14,851 bases of DNA, from positions 1 through 14,851 of the forward strand of contig JAEYWQ010000420.1 of NCBI GenBank assembly GCA_023428885.1, read 5' to 3'. The position numbers and the translations under genes are program-made. Below are positions 1-7,796 of this stretch, in pieces; within the stretch, counting starts at the first letter, position 1; each line of letters starts with the position of its first letter. Origin of the DNA: Bacillota bacterium (GTDB lineage Bacteria > Bacillota > Clostridia > Lachnospirales > Lachnospiraceae). The notes beneath the pieces were generated by a model that was given only the letters and a program-made list of their open reading frames with translations, ran no database searches and had not been told where the DNA came from.

Positions 1-635
1 ACGAATTCGAAGGAGTTAGCTTAGGATTACAATGGCAGTGGAATGCAAATTATAAAAAAGAGTGGTACGAACTTGATCAAAACAAACAAGTACTTAAGCT
101 CATTAGTGTTCCTCAATTTGCAAAAACAGCAGTATCAGAGCTTCCTAACCTCTTGTTACAGAAATGGACAGCAGCAGAGTTTACTTGTACGACCAAGATG
201 AATATGAGTAGACTAAAAGCAGGAGATCGTGCTGGCTACGTATCCATGGGAGTAGTGTTCGGTGGTCTGCTCATAGAAAAGCGTGAGGATGGATATCATT
301 TGTTGAGTATTTTGGGAAAACAAGAATTCAATCAGCAGGAATGTAGAGCAACACAGGAAGAAAAGGAAATTACTTCAGTGAATCAGGAGGAGATCTATTT
401 CCGTTATGACGTGGGATTTGCAGGAGTTCGTAGCAATGCTGAGGTAGAGGTAGCCAATGCTCCACAGGAAATAATCACGTTAAGCTATAGTCTGGATGGT
501 GAAATGTATCAGGATGTTTTATCCTTCTTAGCAGAAGCTGGCCGTTGGGTTGGTGTAAAGTCTGGTTTGGTTTGCTATCGTGAGGACAGCCAAACGGGTG
601 GATTTGCAGAGTTTGATTATGTCAGATATGAGTAA
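1..635 (+). CDS. Glycoside hydrolase family 43 (beta-xylosidase-like), C-terminal part, 5' truncated
   Basis: The reading frame is open from the first complete codon at position 3 to TAA at 633-635, so only the last ~210 residues are in the window. The visible part begins with an LGLQWQWNAN-type motif, which is characteristic of the start of the C-terminal concanavalin-like beta-sandwich of GH43 beta-xylosidases/arabinofuranosidases. It ends in GGFAEFDYVRYE, the usual final strand of that domain (…G.A.FD.F.Y). An ATG at 153 exists but has no ribosome binding site and lies inside the domain, so it is not the real start. No signal peptide or catalytic domain can be judged here. The family releases xylose or arabinose from plant oligosaccharides, often in the cytoplasm. 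It is followed by a strong hairpin, so it probably ends its own transcript. The domain call is firm; the exact substrate is unknown. Confidence 0.85.
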   Translation, partial: EFEGVSLGLQWQWNANYKKEWYELDQNKQVLKLISVPQFAKTAVSELPNLLLQKWTAAEFTCTTKMNMSRLKAGDRAGYVSMGVVFGGLLIEKREDGYHLLSILGKQEFNQQECRATQEEKEITSVNQEEIYFRYDVGFAGVRSNAEVEVANAPQEIITLSYSLDGEMYQDVLSFLAEAGRWVGVKSGLVCYREDSQTGGFAEFDYVRYE

Positions 636-710
636 GATTAAATTCTATAGATAAGTAAGAATTATAGTAAGAAAAGTTTGATGAATAAAGTAGATGAATC
701 AAATAGAAAG

Positions 711-770
711 AATCAAAGTAGTAAAAATCAATGTAGTAAAAATTGAAGCAGTAAAAATCAAAGTAGTTAT
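711..770. repeat. 15-bp tandem repeat, four units
   Basis: Four consecutive 15-bp units (711-725, 726-740, 741-755, 756-770) fit the consensus AATCAAAGTAGTAAA with one to five changes each, and a weaker fifth unit lies at 696-710. The period is exact. The array lies between the GH43 stop and the following hairpin, in sequence with no plausible coding frame. Confidence 0.8.
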
Positions 771-870
771 AAGGCTAGATAAACAGCTAGAATGCACATT
801 GATATTCAGCAAGTGTAATAAAACTTTCTGAATATCAATGTGCATATTCTTGCTTGTTTTCTAGCCTTTT
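771..870. terminator. Long hairpin terminator after the GH43 gene
   Basis: An 18-bp perfect inverted repeat (792-809 with 828-845) forms the core. An outer stem pairs AAGGCTAG (771-778) with CTAGCCTT (861-868), followed by a T-rich tract. It separates the GH43 transcript from the oxidoreductase operon. Confidence 0.8.
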
Positions 871-890
871 TATAGAGGTTTATACTATTT

Positions 891-919
891 TTCACTATAG
901 GGAAGGTCTATAATATAAG
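891..919 (+). promoter_or_regulatory. Possible promoter of the oxidoreductase operon
   Basis: TTCACT (891-896), a 17-bp spacer and TATAAG (914-919) make a moderate sigma-A-type match. It lies between the upstream terminator and the GGAGG site at 974-978 that serves the ATG at 989. An overlapping TATAAT at 909-914 could be the -10 instead, but it has no good -35. Confidence 0.4.
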
Positions 920-988
920 TATATTTATATAAGGATTTGTACAAGTCAAATTGGGATAGCAGGAGAAGTATTTGGAGGTTGATACAAG

Positions 989-2107
989 ATGAAAACAGCG
1001 ATTATTGGATGTGGCATGATCAGTGAAAACTATGTAAGATCTTTGCAGGGCTTTTCTGTGATTGAGCTAGTGGCTTGTTGTGACTTAAAGGAAGAACGAG
1101 CAAATAAAACTGCTAGCATGTTTGGATTAGCAAAGATGACATTCGAAGAAATCTTAGAAACTAAAGAAATTGGCTTAATTATTAATTTAACCAATCCACG
1201 TGCTCATTATGAGTTAAACAAGCGAGCTTTGTTAGCTGGAAAACATGTTTATTCCGAAAAAGTAATTGCCATTGAGTTAGAGGAAGGAAGAGAGTTGTGT
1301 CTGATTGCTAAGGAAAAAGGTTTACGTCTTGGCGTAGCACCTGATACCTTCTTAGGAGGAAGCATACAGACTGCGCGATACCTTGTGGACATGGGGATGA
1401 TTGGCGATGTGACCTCTGTGGCATTTTCAGTAAATCGTGATTACAATATCACAGAGGACATCCTTCCACATCTTACTGAGCGTGGAGGTGGAATTGGATT
1501 TGATGTTGGCTGCTATTACTTAACAGCTGCAGTCAGTATCCTAGGTCCCATCAAGAAGGTTATGAGTATCGCAAAGGTAGATCGTCCGAATCGTATCAAT
1601 AATCGTGTTGGAGATCCTAATTTCTTAAAGTCGATACCGGTAAAAAGTGAAGGTATCTTGACGGGGGCCTTAGAATTTCAGAGTGGTGTACTAGGAAGTT
1701 TTCATATGACTTCGGAGAACATCATGGATGAAAAACCATTCTTTACGATTTTCGGTACGAAAGGCTATGTGACTATAGGTGATCCGAACACCTTCCATGC
1801 ACCAATACATCTGAAGAAGATGCTTGGAAATGTGGTTGAATTTCCATTTACTCATGGATATACAAGAGAAGCCAGAGGAATTGGAGCTGCTGAGATGGTT
1901 TGGGCAATTCAGAATAATCGTCCACATCGTGCCAGTATGGAGATGGCATTCCATGTGTTTGAAGCCGTTCATGGAATGTTAATTAGCGCAAATGAAGAAA
2001 AGGCATATTATTTGGATTCTAGCTTTATCAGACCAGCTGCCTTACCACAGGGCTACATGGATGTTGGAGAATGGGGACCAACACCAGAGAGAGCATTGGT
2101 GGATTAA
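989..2107 (+). CDS. Gfo/Idh/MocA-family NAD(P)-dependent oxidoreductase
   Basis: A 372-residue protein with an N-terminal Rossmann fold: MKTAIIGCGMIS gives the GxGxxS nucleotide-binding turn at residues 7-12. An acidic residue after the second strand (C-D33) suggests NAD(H) preference. The EK pair at 90-91 matches the EKP motif whose lysine is catalytic, here EKV. GGGIGFDVGCYY (167-178) is the family's second active-site motif, with the acidic residue intact. Family members oxidise or epimerise sugars, inositols and sugar phosphates. The length is normal and GGAGG lies 10 bases before the ATG. It is first of three co-oriented genes ending at 3480, followed by a VOC protein and an isomerase/epimerase, which suggests a small sugar-modifying pathway. 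The substrate cannot be told from sequence. Confidence 0.92.
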   Translation: MKTAIIGCGMISENYVRSLQGFSVIELVACCDLKEERANKTASMFGLAKMTFEEILETKEIGLIINLTNPRAHYELNKRALLAGKHVYSEKVIAIELEEGRELCLIAKEKGLRLGVAPDTFLGGSIQTARYLVDMGMIGDVTSVAFSVNRDYNITEDILPHLTERGGGIGFDVGCYYLTAAVSILGPIKKVMSIAKVDRPNRINNRVGDPNFLKSIPVKSEGILTGALEFQSGVLGSFHMTSENIMDEKPFFTIFGTKGYVTIGDPNTFHAPIHLKKMLGNVVEFPFTHGYTREARGIGAAEMVWAIQNNRPHRASMEMAFHVFEAVHGMLISANEEKAYYLDSSFIRPAALPQGYMDVGEWGPTPERALVD

Positions 2108-2167
2108 AATCGAATAGAGTAGTTTTGGTGACTTGAATAATTGATAAGAATGATCGGAGGTTTATTT

Positions 2168-2620
2168 ATGGGAGACGCAATATTACCATCAAAAAAAGTA
2201 TTACAGATAGCATTTATCGTACATGACGTTGAAGCAGCAGCCAAGAAGTATGCTACGTTATTAGGTGTGGATACTCCAGCTGTTATGTGGTCAGGTACTT
2301 ACGAACAAGCACAGACGCAATATCTTGGTAATCCAAGTAATGCGCGTTGTAAGATGGCATTCATAGATCTGGAGAATATTCAGTTGGAATTTATTGAGCC
2401 AGATGAAAATGACTCTGATTGGAAAGCATCTCTTGCAGAATCAGGTGATTCCTTGCATCATATTGCGTTTGAAGTAAAGGATATGAAAGCTCGTATCGAA
2501 CAGCTTGAGCAAAATGGAATGAAGTGCATTCAAAAAGGGGAATATGAAGGTGGGCGTTATGCTTTTATTGACGCAAAAGACGAATATATGGTAAAAATCG
2601 AGTTGCTGGAAAATGACTAG
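2168..2620 (+). CDS. VOC (glyoxalase/methylmalonyl-CoA epimerase-like) superfamily protein
   Basis: The start at ATG 2168 is preferred because CGGAGG ends 7 bases before it. An upstream in-frame TTG (2141) and ATG (2150) would put the ribosome binding site inside the gene. The 150-residue product has two beta-alpha-beta-beta-beta modules: LQIAFIVHDVEAAAKKYATLL at the N-terminus and SLHHIAFEVKDMKARIEQL (95-113) in the second half. Likely metal ligands are H97/H98, E74 or E77 in LEFIEP and E145 in VKIELLE. The usual first-strand histidine appears to be Q13, so the metal site may be altered. This layout most resembles methylmalonyl-CoA epimerase-like VOC proteins, but the operon with sugar enzymes points to a sugar or keto-acid substrate instead. 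Function is inferred only to superfamily level. Confidence 0.85.
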   Translation: MGDAILPSKKVLQIAFIVHDVEAAAKKYATLLGVDTPAVMWSGTYEQAQTQYLGNPSNARCKMAFIDLENIQLEFIEPDENDSDWKASLAESGDSLHHIAFEVKDMKARIEQLEQNGMKCIQKGEYEGGRYAFIDAKDEYMVKIELLEND

Positions 2621-2652
2621 GTAACTAAAGATTACTTAGAAAAGGAGTTCTT

Positions 2653-3480
2653 ATGAGAATTGGTGGAGGTTTAGAAAAATATTATGGAACGCCAGACGAA
2701 TGGTTAACACTAATAAAAATCTTAAGATATCGTGCGGTTATTGCACCAATCGACTATACCGCAGCTCCAGAGCTAAAACGAGCTTATAAGAAGATTATTG
2801 CAGAGAATGACCTAGTCTTAGGTGAAGTCGGCGCTTGGGTAAATCCTATTGCAACAGATGAAAGAGAACGACAAAAAAATATAACTTACTGTCAAAATCA
2901 GCTTGCATTTGCTGAAGAGATGAGAGCTCGTTGCTGTGTGGATATAGTAGGCTGTCGAGGTGAAATGTGGGATGGAGCATATCTTGATAACTATTCTGAG
3001 GATACTTATGAATTGATCGTTGATTCGATTCGAACCATCATAGATGCGGTAAAACCTAGGTATACCTTTTATACCGTAGAGCCAATGCCTTGGATGATTC
3101 CGGATTCTCCAGAGAGTTATGTGAAATTGATCAAGGATGTGGACCGAAAAGCATTCGGAGTTCACTTAGATTATACGAATATGATTAACAGTCCGCAGCG
3201 ATATCTTAAGAGCAGTGCTTTTATAAGCCATTGTTTTTCTTTGTTAGGACCTTATATTAAAAGTGTTCATGCAAAAGATGTGATTATGGAGAACCATCTT
3301 CCATGTGTTATCAAAGAGGTGATGCCAGGAGAAGGTACGATTGATTTTAAACTGCTTATGCGTTTATGTCGACAGGTTAATCCAGATATGACTATCTATG
3401 CTGAACATTTGAATTCCTTTGAGAAATATGCTATGGCTACGAGCTATTTGATGAAGATGGAGCAGGAAAGCAAAGAATAG
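2653..3480 (+). CDS. Sugar phosphate isomerase/epimerase (AP-endonuclease-2/xylose isomerase-like TIM barrel)
   Basis: A 275-residue protein with AAAGGAG just before the ATG at 2653 and a 32-base gap after the VOC gene. Features of the AP_endonuc_2 TIM-barrel family are clear: E143 in YTVEP, D173 in GVHLDYTN, H206 in KSVHAKD and E251 in YAEHL are placed as the metal-binding tetrad, and MPGEGTIDF (224-232) is the typical loop preceding 'G.id'. Related enzymes epimerise or isomerise ketoses, inososes or sugar acids with a divalent metal in the cytoplasm. As third gene of the operon it probably acts on the product or substrate of the Gfo/Idh/MocA enzyme, a pairing common in inositol and rare-sugar catabolism. 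No transporter or regulator is present to define the sugar. Confidence 0.88.
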   Translation: MRIGGGLEKYYGTPDEWLTLIKILRYRAVIAPIDYTAAPELKRAYKKIIAENDLVLGEVGAWVNPIATDERERQKNITYCQNQLAFAEEMRARCCVDIVGCRGEMWDGAYLDNYSEDTYELIVDSIRTIIDAVKPRYTFYTVEPMPWMIPDSPESYVKLIKDVDRKAFGVHLDYTNMINSPQRYLKSSAFISHCFSLLGPYIKSVHAKDVIMENHLPCVIKEVMPGEGTIDFKLLMRLCRQVNPDMTIYAEHLNSFEKYAMATSYLMKMEQESKE

Positions 3481-3501
3481 AAGATATAGAGGGATAATAT
3501 G

Positions 3502-3546
3502 AAAGAGAGATAAGATGGTTATATATTACAAACCTTATCTCTCTTT
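3502..3546. terminator. Hairpin after the three-gene operon
   Basis: A 13-bp perfect inverted repeat (3502-3514 with 3534-3546) with a 19-base loop lies 21 bases after the isomerase stop. There is no long T tract, so termination by this hairpin alone is uncertain; the palindrome that follows may complete it. Confidence 0.55.
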
Positions 3547-3557
3547 GATTAGGTAAC

Positions 3558-3634
3558 GACGGGTATGACAAGGTGACGGGGGTGTAGACATGCTTTTTGT
3601 GTGTCTACACCCCCGTCACCTTGTCATACCCGTC
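3558..3634. repeat. 33-bp perfect palindrome with 11-base loop
   Basis: Positions 3558-3590 are the exact reverse complement of 3602-3634, with an 11-base T-rich loop. The arms are G-rich on one strand and C-rich on the other, unlike the AT-rich surroundings, and contain two related blocks beginning GACGGG. It lies between convergent genes, 12 bases beyond the first hairpin. It could act as a bidirectional terminator, but it is far longer and GC-richer than the window's other terminators. It may be a dispersed intergenic repeat. Confidence 0.95.
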
Positions 3635-3802
3635 CCATTATCACAGCAAGATCAATCTTGTTATTCCTGGGTCATATACTTTAATATAGCTGATAATTCC
3701 AACTTTATGCATCATAATCTCCATTCTAGTGTTAGGTCACTAGCTTGACACCTAAACGCTTCTAATTTTTTCAAAGTTAAATTTCTAAGCTTGAATGAAA
3801 AA
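3635..3802. other. Intergenic stretch between palindrome and S66 peptidase
   Basis: AT-rich with no gene seen. It holds a small palindrome CAAGATCAATCTTG (3647-3660) and an imperfect inverted repeat around 3733-3754, either of which could help end the leftward peptidase transcript. Confidence 0.4.
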
Positions 3803-4843
3803 CTAACTTTCACTCGTCGCTGATTCTATTAATGCAAATGCCTTTCGTTCACAATTAATCTCCGCTTGTATTCCATATGGTAGTATACAACGAGGAGTGC
3901 TATGTCCAAAGTTAAGATTATATAGGATTGGAAGGTCAGGATGATGTTCCTCTTCTCCAATTACCTTTTTCAAAACCCCCTTATATTCCTCGTAATACAT
4001 ACCGTCCATTGGTTTGGCAAATACAAGACCATGAATAACATCAAAGATGCCTTGTGCTGCCAAGTTTCTTAAGATCCAGGTCAGTAAATCACAAGAAGGA
4101 TAATCTTCTGAAGTCTCAAGAAATAAGATCGTACCTGCAAATTCTGATTTACTTGGCCAGATGGAGGTTCCATTATAGAGCATAAAGGCATCAATGCAAC
4201 CACCAAGCAAAGGGCCTGTAACAATGCCATTTCCTTGTAAACACTCATAACCGATCTTTTCTTGTAATAAATGTTTTCTTTTATGTATGTTTTCTAGCTC
4301 CCATGGAATCGTTTCATCTGTCCATACTGGGCTTGGAAGAATCTCGAGGCGATCATGGTGTTCAAATAAAGTCCTCTTAATATACTCTTTTGTATACTCA
4401 AACATGGATCCATATTCTGCGAAATCACACATCAGACATGGTCCATAATAAGAAACAAGACCAGCTTTCCACAACATCAAATGGTTCGCAGTCGTATCTG
4501 AAAATCCCATAAATACCTTCGGATTTGACCGAATAATATCATAATCGATAAAGGGAAGTAATCGAATAGCATCCGACCCACCAATAGCACAAATGATAGC
4601 TTGAATCGCAGGGTCATGAAAAGCTTCCATTAGGTCTTTGGCTCGTAGCTCAGGATGCTGATAAATAAATTCACTTCCTTTTAGGGCATGCGGCATAGCA
4701 ACAACCTTCAACCCAAACTCCTCTTCTAGACGTTGTTTTCCTAGGTAGTATTTGTGAATCAGTTCTGCATCACCTAATCCACCCCAAGAAAGGCTAACAA
4801 TAGCTACCGTATCACCGGGTTTTAATTGTTTTGGCTTAATCAT
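3803..4843 (-). CDS. S66-family serine carboxypeptidase (LD-carboxypeptidase / MccF-like)
   Basis: The 346-residue protein begins MIKPKQLKPGDTVAIVSLS, the standard S66 N-terminus. The Ser-Glu-His catalytic triad is visible: S115 in MGFSDTTANH, E243 in FLETSEDY and H314 in NFGHSTPR. S66 enzymes are either LD-carboxypeptidases trimming the terminal D-Ala of murein tetrapeptides or MccF-type enzymes that cleave acyl-sulfamoyl adenylates such as processed microcin C. The ETSED segment and FGHSTPR ending favour the MccF-like branch, but this is a judgement by eye. There is no signal peptide, consistent with a cytoplasmic enzyme. The start is supported by GGAAGGA 10-17 bases upstream. It is transcribed alone and diverges from trpB. 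No microcin cluster is nearby, so housekeeping peptide recycling or self-protection are both open. Confidence 0.92.
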   Translation of the reverse strand: MIKPKQLKPGDTVAIVSLSWGGLGDAELIHKYYLGKQRLEEEFGLKVVAMPHALKGSEFIYQHPELRAKDLMEAFHDPAIQAIICAIGGSDAIRLLPFIDYDIIRSNPKVFMGFSDTTANHLMLWKAGLVSYYGPCLMCDFAEYGSMFEYTKEYIKRTLFEHHDRLEILPSPVWTDETIPWELENIHKRKHLLQEKIGYECLQGNGIVTGPLLGGCIDAFMLYNGTSIWPSKSEFAGTILFLETSEDYPSCDLLTWILRNLAAQGIFDVIHGLVFAKPMDGMYYEEYKGVLKKVIGEEEHHPDLPILYNLNFGHSTPRCILPYGIQAEINCERKAFALIESATSES

Positions 4844-4925
4844 AGAGTAAACATCCTTCCGATAAAAAGTATGTAGAGATAGTGTGAAAATTAATTCTCT
4901 GTAGATCTATTAAAGATTAGTTAAC

Positions 4926-4953
4926 ATTATATTCCATATCTAAAAAAAGTCAA
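4926..4953 (-). promoter_or_regulatory. Promoter of the S66 peptidase gene
   Basis: On the minus strand TTGACT (4953-4948), a 16-bp spacer and TATAAT (4931-4926) give a near-consensus sigma-A promoter. It would produce a leader of about 75 bases before the ATG at 4843. Confidence 0.7.
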
Positions 4954-5037
4954 TTCTTATGTTAATTCTATTAAACATTGTTATAGTTATCTCTATTCAA
5001 CATACATTGTTGTCTTTCGCTATTTTGTAGAAATTCG

Positions 5038-5066
5038 TTGTAATAGTTCTCTATATTTGCTATACT
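5038..5066 (+). promoter_or_regulatory. Promoter of trpB
   Basis: TTGTAA (5038-5043), exactly 17 bases, then TATACT (5061-5066). Transcription would begin about 45 bases before the ATG. I see no T-box specifier/antiterminator motif or trp leader peptide in the 275-bp divergent region. Confidence 0.65.
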
Positions 5067-5118
5067 AGATTAAATTATTACATCATTAATGTGTTAAAAT
5101 ATCTTAGGAGGAATCAAT

Positions 5119-6336
5119 ATGGATTACAGAACTTATTTACGAAATTATCCAGATACCAATGGACGTTTTGGCCAATATGGGGGATGTTATCTTCCAGAAG
5201 AGCTTGTTCCTGCATTTGAAGAAATCTCAGCAGCCTACCAAACAATCTGTCATTCTTCTCAGTTTATCAGTGAACTAAGAAGAATTCGTAAAGAATTTCA
5301 AGGCCGTCCAACACCGGTGTATCATTGCGAACGTTTATCTGCCTATGCCGGTGGAGCTCAGATTTATCTAAAGAGAGAAGATTTAAATCACACAGGTGCC
5401 CACAAATTAAACCATTGTATGGGTGAAGGACTACTAGCCAAATTCCTAGGCAAGAAACGCCTCATTGCAGAAACCGGTGCAGGTCAGCACGGTGTGGCAC
5501 TTGCAACAGCAGCAGCTTTCTTTGGATTAGAATGTGAGATACATATGGGAGAAGTTGATATCGCAAAACAAGCTCCGAATGTAACACGTATGAAAATCCT
5601 TGGTGCTAATGTAGTACCTGTAAGCCATGGGTTAAAAACCTTAAAAGAAGCAGTAGATTCGGCCTTTGAGTCCTATGCAAAGAATTATCAGGATTCCATC
5701 TATTGTATCGGATCGGCCCTAGGTCCACATCCATTCCCTCTTATGGTTCGTGATTTCCAAGCGGTAATCGGATATGAAGCCAAAGATCAATTCAGAGAAA
5801 TGACAGGCTTGTTACCTGATGCTGTTTGCGCTTGCGTAGGGGGTGGTAGTAATGCAGCAGGTATGTTCATTCCATTCTTAGAAGAAGCTGTTGACATCAT
5901 CGGTGTAGAACCTCTTGGCAAAAGCTCCAATCTGGGAGACCATGCAGCTTCTATGACCTATGGAGAAAAAGGAGTAATGCACGGATTTGAAAGTATTATG
6001 TTAAAGGATGAGAAAGGGGAACCAGCTCCAGTTTACTCCATCGCCAGCGGACTTGACTACCCATCTGTAGGACCAGAGCATGCATTCTTACGCGACCTTG
6101 GACGTATCCAATACGAAACCGCATCGGATGAAGAAGCAGTAGAAGCCTTCTTCTTACTTTCCAGACTAGAAGGTATTATTCCAGCACTTGAAAGCTCTCA
6201 TGCTGTTGCATATGCTTTGAAAAAAGCAAAAGAGATGAAACAAGGATCGATACTTGTCAATTTAAGTGGACGTGGAGATAAGGATATTGATTATGTAGTA
6301 GAGCATTATGGGTATGGTGAGAGGTTTTCGAAGTAA
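5119..6336 (+). CDS. trpB: Tryptophan synthase beta chain, orphan copy
   Basis: A 405-residue PLP enzyme, normal for TrpB, starting 7 bases after AGGAGG. It condenses indole with serine to make tryptophan. The N-terminal GRFGQYGGCYLPEEL matches the TrpB opening. The PLP Schiff-base lysine is K96 in REDLNHTGAHKLNH, the catalytic glutamate is E118 in AETGAGQHG, the phosphate loop is GGGSN (241-245), and the C-terminal GRGDKD (384-389) binds the PLP ring. This is a TrpB1-like pattern rather than TrpB2. Several normally near-invariant positions differ: GAHKIN-N reads GAHKLN-H, and the usual GLDYPGVGPEH reads GLDYPSVGPEH. No trpA or other trp gene is adjacent, and it has its own promoter and terminator. 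It may be a stand-alone beta chain or an indole-salvage enzyme. Confidence 0.95.
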   Translation: MDYRTYLRNYPDTNGRFGQYGGCYLPEELVPAFEEISAAYQTICHSSQFISELRRIRKEFQGRPTPVYHCERLSAYAGGAQIYLKREDLNHTGAHKLNHCMGEGLLAKFLGKKRLIAETGAGQHGVALATAAAFFGLECEIHMGEVDIAKQAPNVTRMKILGANVVPVSHGLKTLKEAVDSAFESYAKNYQDSIYCIGSALGPHPFPLMVRDFQAVIGYEAKDQFREMTGLLPDAVCACVGGGSNAAGMFIPFLEEAVDIIGVEPLGKSSNLGDHAASMTYGEKGVMHGFESIMLKDEKGEPAPVYSIASGLDYPSVGPEHAFLRDLGRIQYETASDEEAVEAFFLLSRLEGIIPALESSHAVAYALKKAKEMKQGSILVNLSGRGDKDIDYVVEHYGYGERFSK

Positions 6337-6378
6337 GAATTTAGAGAATCAATAAACAGATGATTTATTTGCATAAGT

Positions 6379-6467
6379 AAAAAGGAACAAGCAACCATTA
6401 ACGAGTTTGATTAGAGCTGTAGTATTACACTTCAAATCAACCCGTTTGCAATTGCTGTTCCTTTTTT
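6379..6467. terminator. Bidirectional hairpin terminator between trpB and the HAD gene
   Basis: AAAAAGGAACA (6379-6389) pairs with TGTTCC plus a T tract (6456-6466), extended by GCAA/TTGC with a single bulge. The inner part around AACGAGTTTGATT and AATCAACCCGTT also pairs. It has a T tract on the plus strand and a matching A tract that serves the minus strand. Confidence 0.8.
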
Positions 6468-6565
6468 ATTCATGGTAAGTGAGCTAGCTTACTGATTCAT
6501 CTTATTTATAAGGAATTGGGCATCCTGGGGCTTCTCGGTCTTTCTTTTGAGCCAATCATAGGTTC

Positions 6566-7315
6566 TTATAATAGATGGGAATAGATATAAGAAGCTACGC
6601 CATCTTCATCGTTTGACAACGTAATTTCATCGGCAATGTCTTTTAATTCAGAAACAGCATTTCCCATAGCTACACCGCTACCACTTGCTAACAGCATTGG
6701 AATGTCAATGATATGGTCTCCAAAGGATATGGTATCTTGCTTGTCTATCCCGAAGTAATTCATTATGGTTTTTAAGGCTTCTCCTTTATCCACCTTCGTA
6801 TGCGTTATGAGAGCAGCATGCTGAAACTTTTGGTAATTCATATCATTACTGGTATATTGTGAGAAGTCTATGTTCTCATATCCATTAAAAAATATGCGAA
6901 TTCGCTGAAAATCGTGGTGTGGAGCGGATTCTAAGGAATAATGAAGCAACTCTTGTGTGATATAAGAGCGGATTTCATGATTCTTATAGCAATATGGTTC
7001 AAAATAAGCACTAATCCCAACACCAGGTGCAAGCTGAGTGACTTGTTTTATGAAGTTAATACCATTGGAATAAGCGATTACATGCTCCTGAATTAATTTA
7101 TGATCTGCATAGATTAAAGCACCGTTATAATTTGCAAGGCAATCACAGGGAAGCCCTTGCAAGAAAGTGCTCATCTTGCGTGCAGATCGCATGGTAATAT
7201 ATCCGATTTTCATGCCAAGCTGACTACATTTATTAATAGCTAGTTTATTTCTATCTGTAACTTCACCTTTAGAGTTTAATAAGGTATCATCCAAATCAAA
7301 AACGATTAGTTTCAT
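6566..7315 (-). CDS. Cof-type HAD-superfamily phosphatase
   Basis: A 249-residue protein starting MKLIVFDLDDTLL, HAD motif I with nucleophile D7 and acid D9. Motif II is YITMRSARK (T41; the usual TGR reads TMR). Motif III is K177 in VDKGEAL and motif IV is SFGDHIIDIPML with D200 and D204, where the usual GDxxND asparagine is isoleucine. The cap between motifs II and III and the C-terminal GVAMGNAVSELKDIADEIT match the Cof/C2B subfamily. Such enzymes dephosphorylate sugar phosphates, flavin or PLP in the cytoplasm. All catalytic residues are present, so it should be active; the substrate is unknown. GGAG and GCAGGT lie upstream of the ATG. It is a single gene, convergent with trpB. Confidence 0.92.
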   Translation of the reverse strand: MKLIVFDLDDTLLNSKGEVTDRNKLAINKCSQLGMKIGYITMRSARKMSTFLQGLPCDCLANYNGALIYADHKLIQEHVIAYSNGINFIKQVTQLAPGVGISAYFEPYCYKNHEIRSYITQELLHYSLESAPHHDFQRIRIFFNGYENIDFSQYTSNDMNYQKFQHAALITHTKVDKGEALKTIMNYFGIDKQDTISFGDHIIDIPMLLASGSGVAMGNAVSELKDIADEITLSNDEDGVASYIYSHLL

Positions 7316-7462
7316 AGTTTTTATACCTGCTCCTTTCTATGTCAACAGACATCATAGGTAAAGCAAGGTTAGCTTTGACTTGACCCATTGTAATTTACGA
7401 TCACATGCAGGAAAGTTTTCTTGAATATCAAGATAAGACATTCCTAAGATTATTATACATGA

Positions 7463-7648
7463 ACTAGAAGGCAATTCAACTATATATCGTTGGGTGGACG
7501 GCCTGTTTATATTAGCTACCTGCACCGCTTATCAATGACTTGTATGCCAGAACGCATCTATATGCTTGAGAAAGGTAGGAGTATCAAAGAAGGTACTCAT
7601 GACAAGTTGATGAGCATGAACGGTGACTATGAAAAATATTACGGATAA
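7463..7648 (+). pseudogene. C-terminal remnant of an ABC transporter ATPase
   Basis: An open frame of about 61 codons ending at TAA 7646-7648 contains HRLSMT followed by ERIYMLEKGR and EGTHDKLMSMNGDYEKYYG. This is the H-loop histidine and final helix/strand set of an ABC exporter nucleotide-binding domain (typical: SHRLS..R.ADRI.VLE.GRI.E.GTHDELM). The Walker A, signature and Walker B parts are missing, and there is no start codon or ribosome binding site. The residues before HRLS (GGRPVYISYL) fit the preceding strand, but with two extra residues. It is a fossil of a transporter gene lost from this locus. Confidence 0.8.
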
Positions 7649-7653
7649 AGGCA

Positions 7654-7688
7654 CATTACTATGAATTTTAGAGCTTTTCATAGTAATG
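7654..7688. terminator. Hairpin after the ABC remnant
   Basis: A 12-bp perfect stem (7654-7665 with 7677-7688) and 11-base loop lie six bases after the remnant's stop. There is no T tract. It is probably the surviving terminator of the lost ABC transporter gene. Confidence 0.5.
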
Positions 7689-7796
7689 GAATATAATTTA
7701 AAATTGACACTGTTTCAGGTTTTAGGGAATGATAATGTATAGTAAATATGAACAATTATGCAAATTATTATTCGAATGATTCAAAGAAATATGGGA

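Noticed and set aside
4844..5118. T-box or trp leader upstream of trpB
   Set aside because: No T-box antiterminator sequence, specifier loop or tryptophan-rich leader peptide was found; only divergent promoters.
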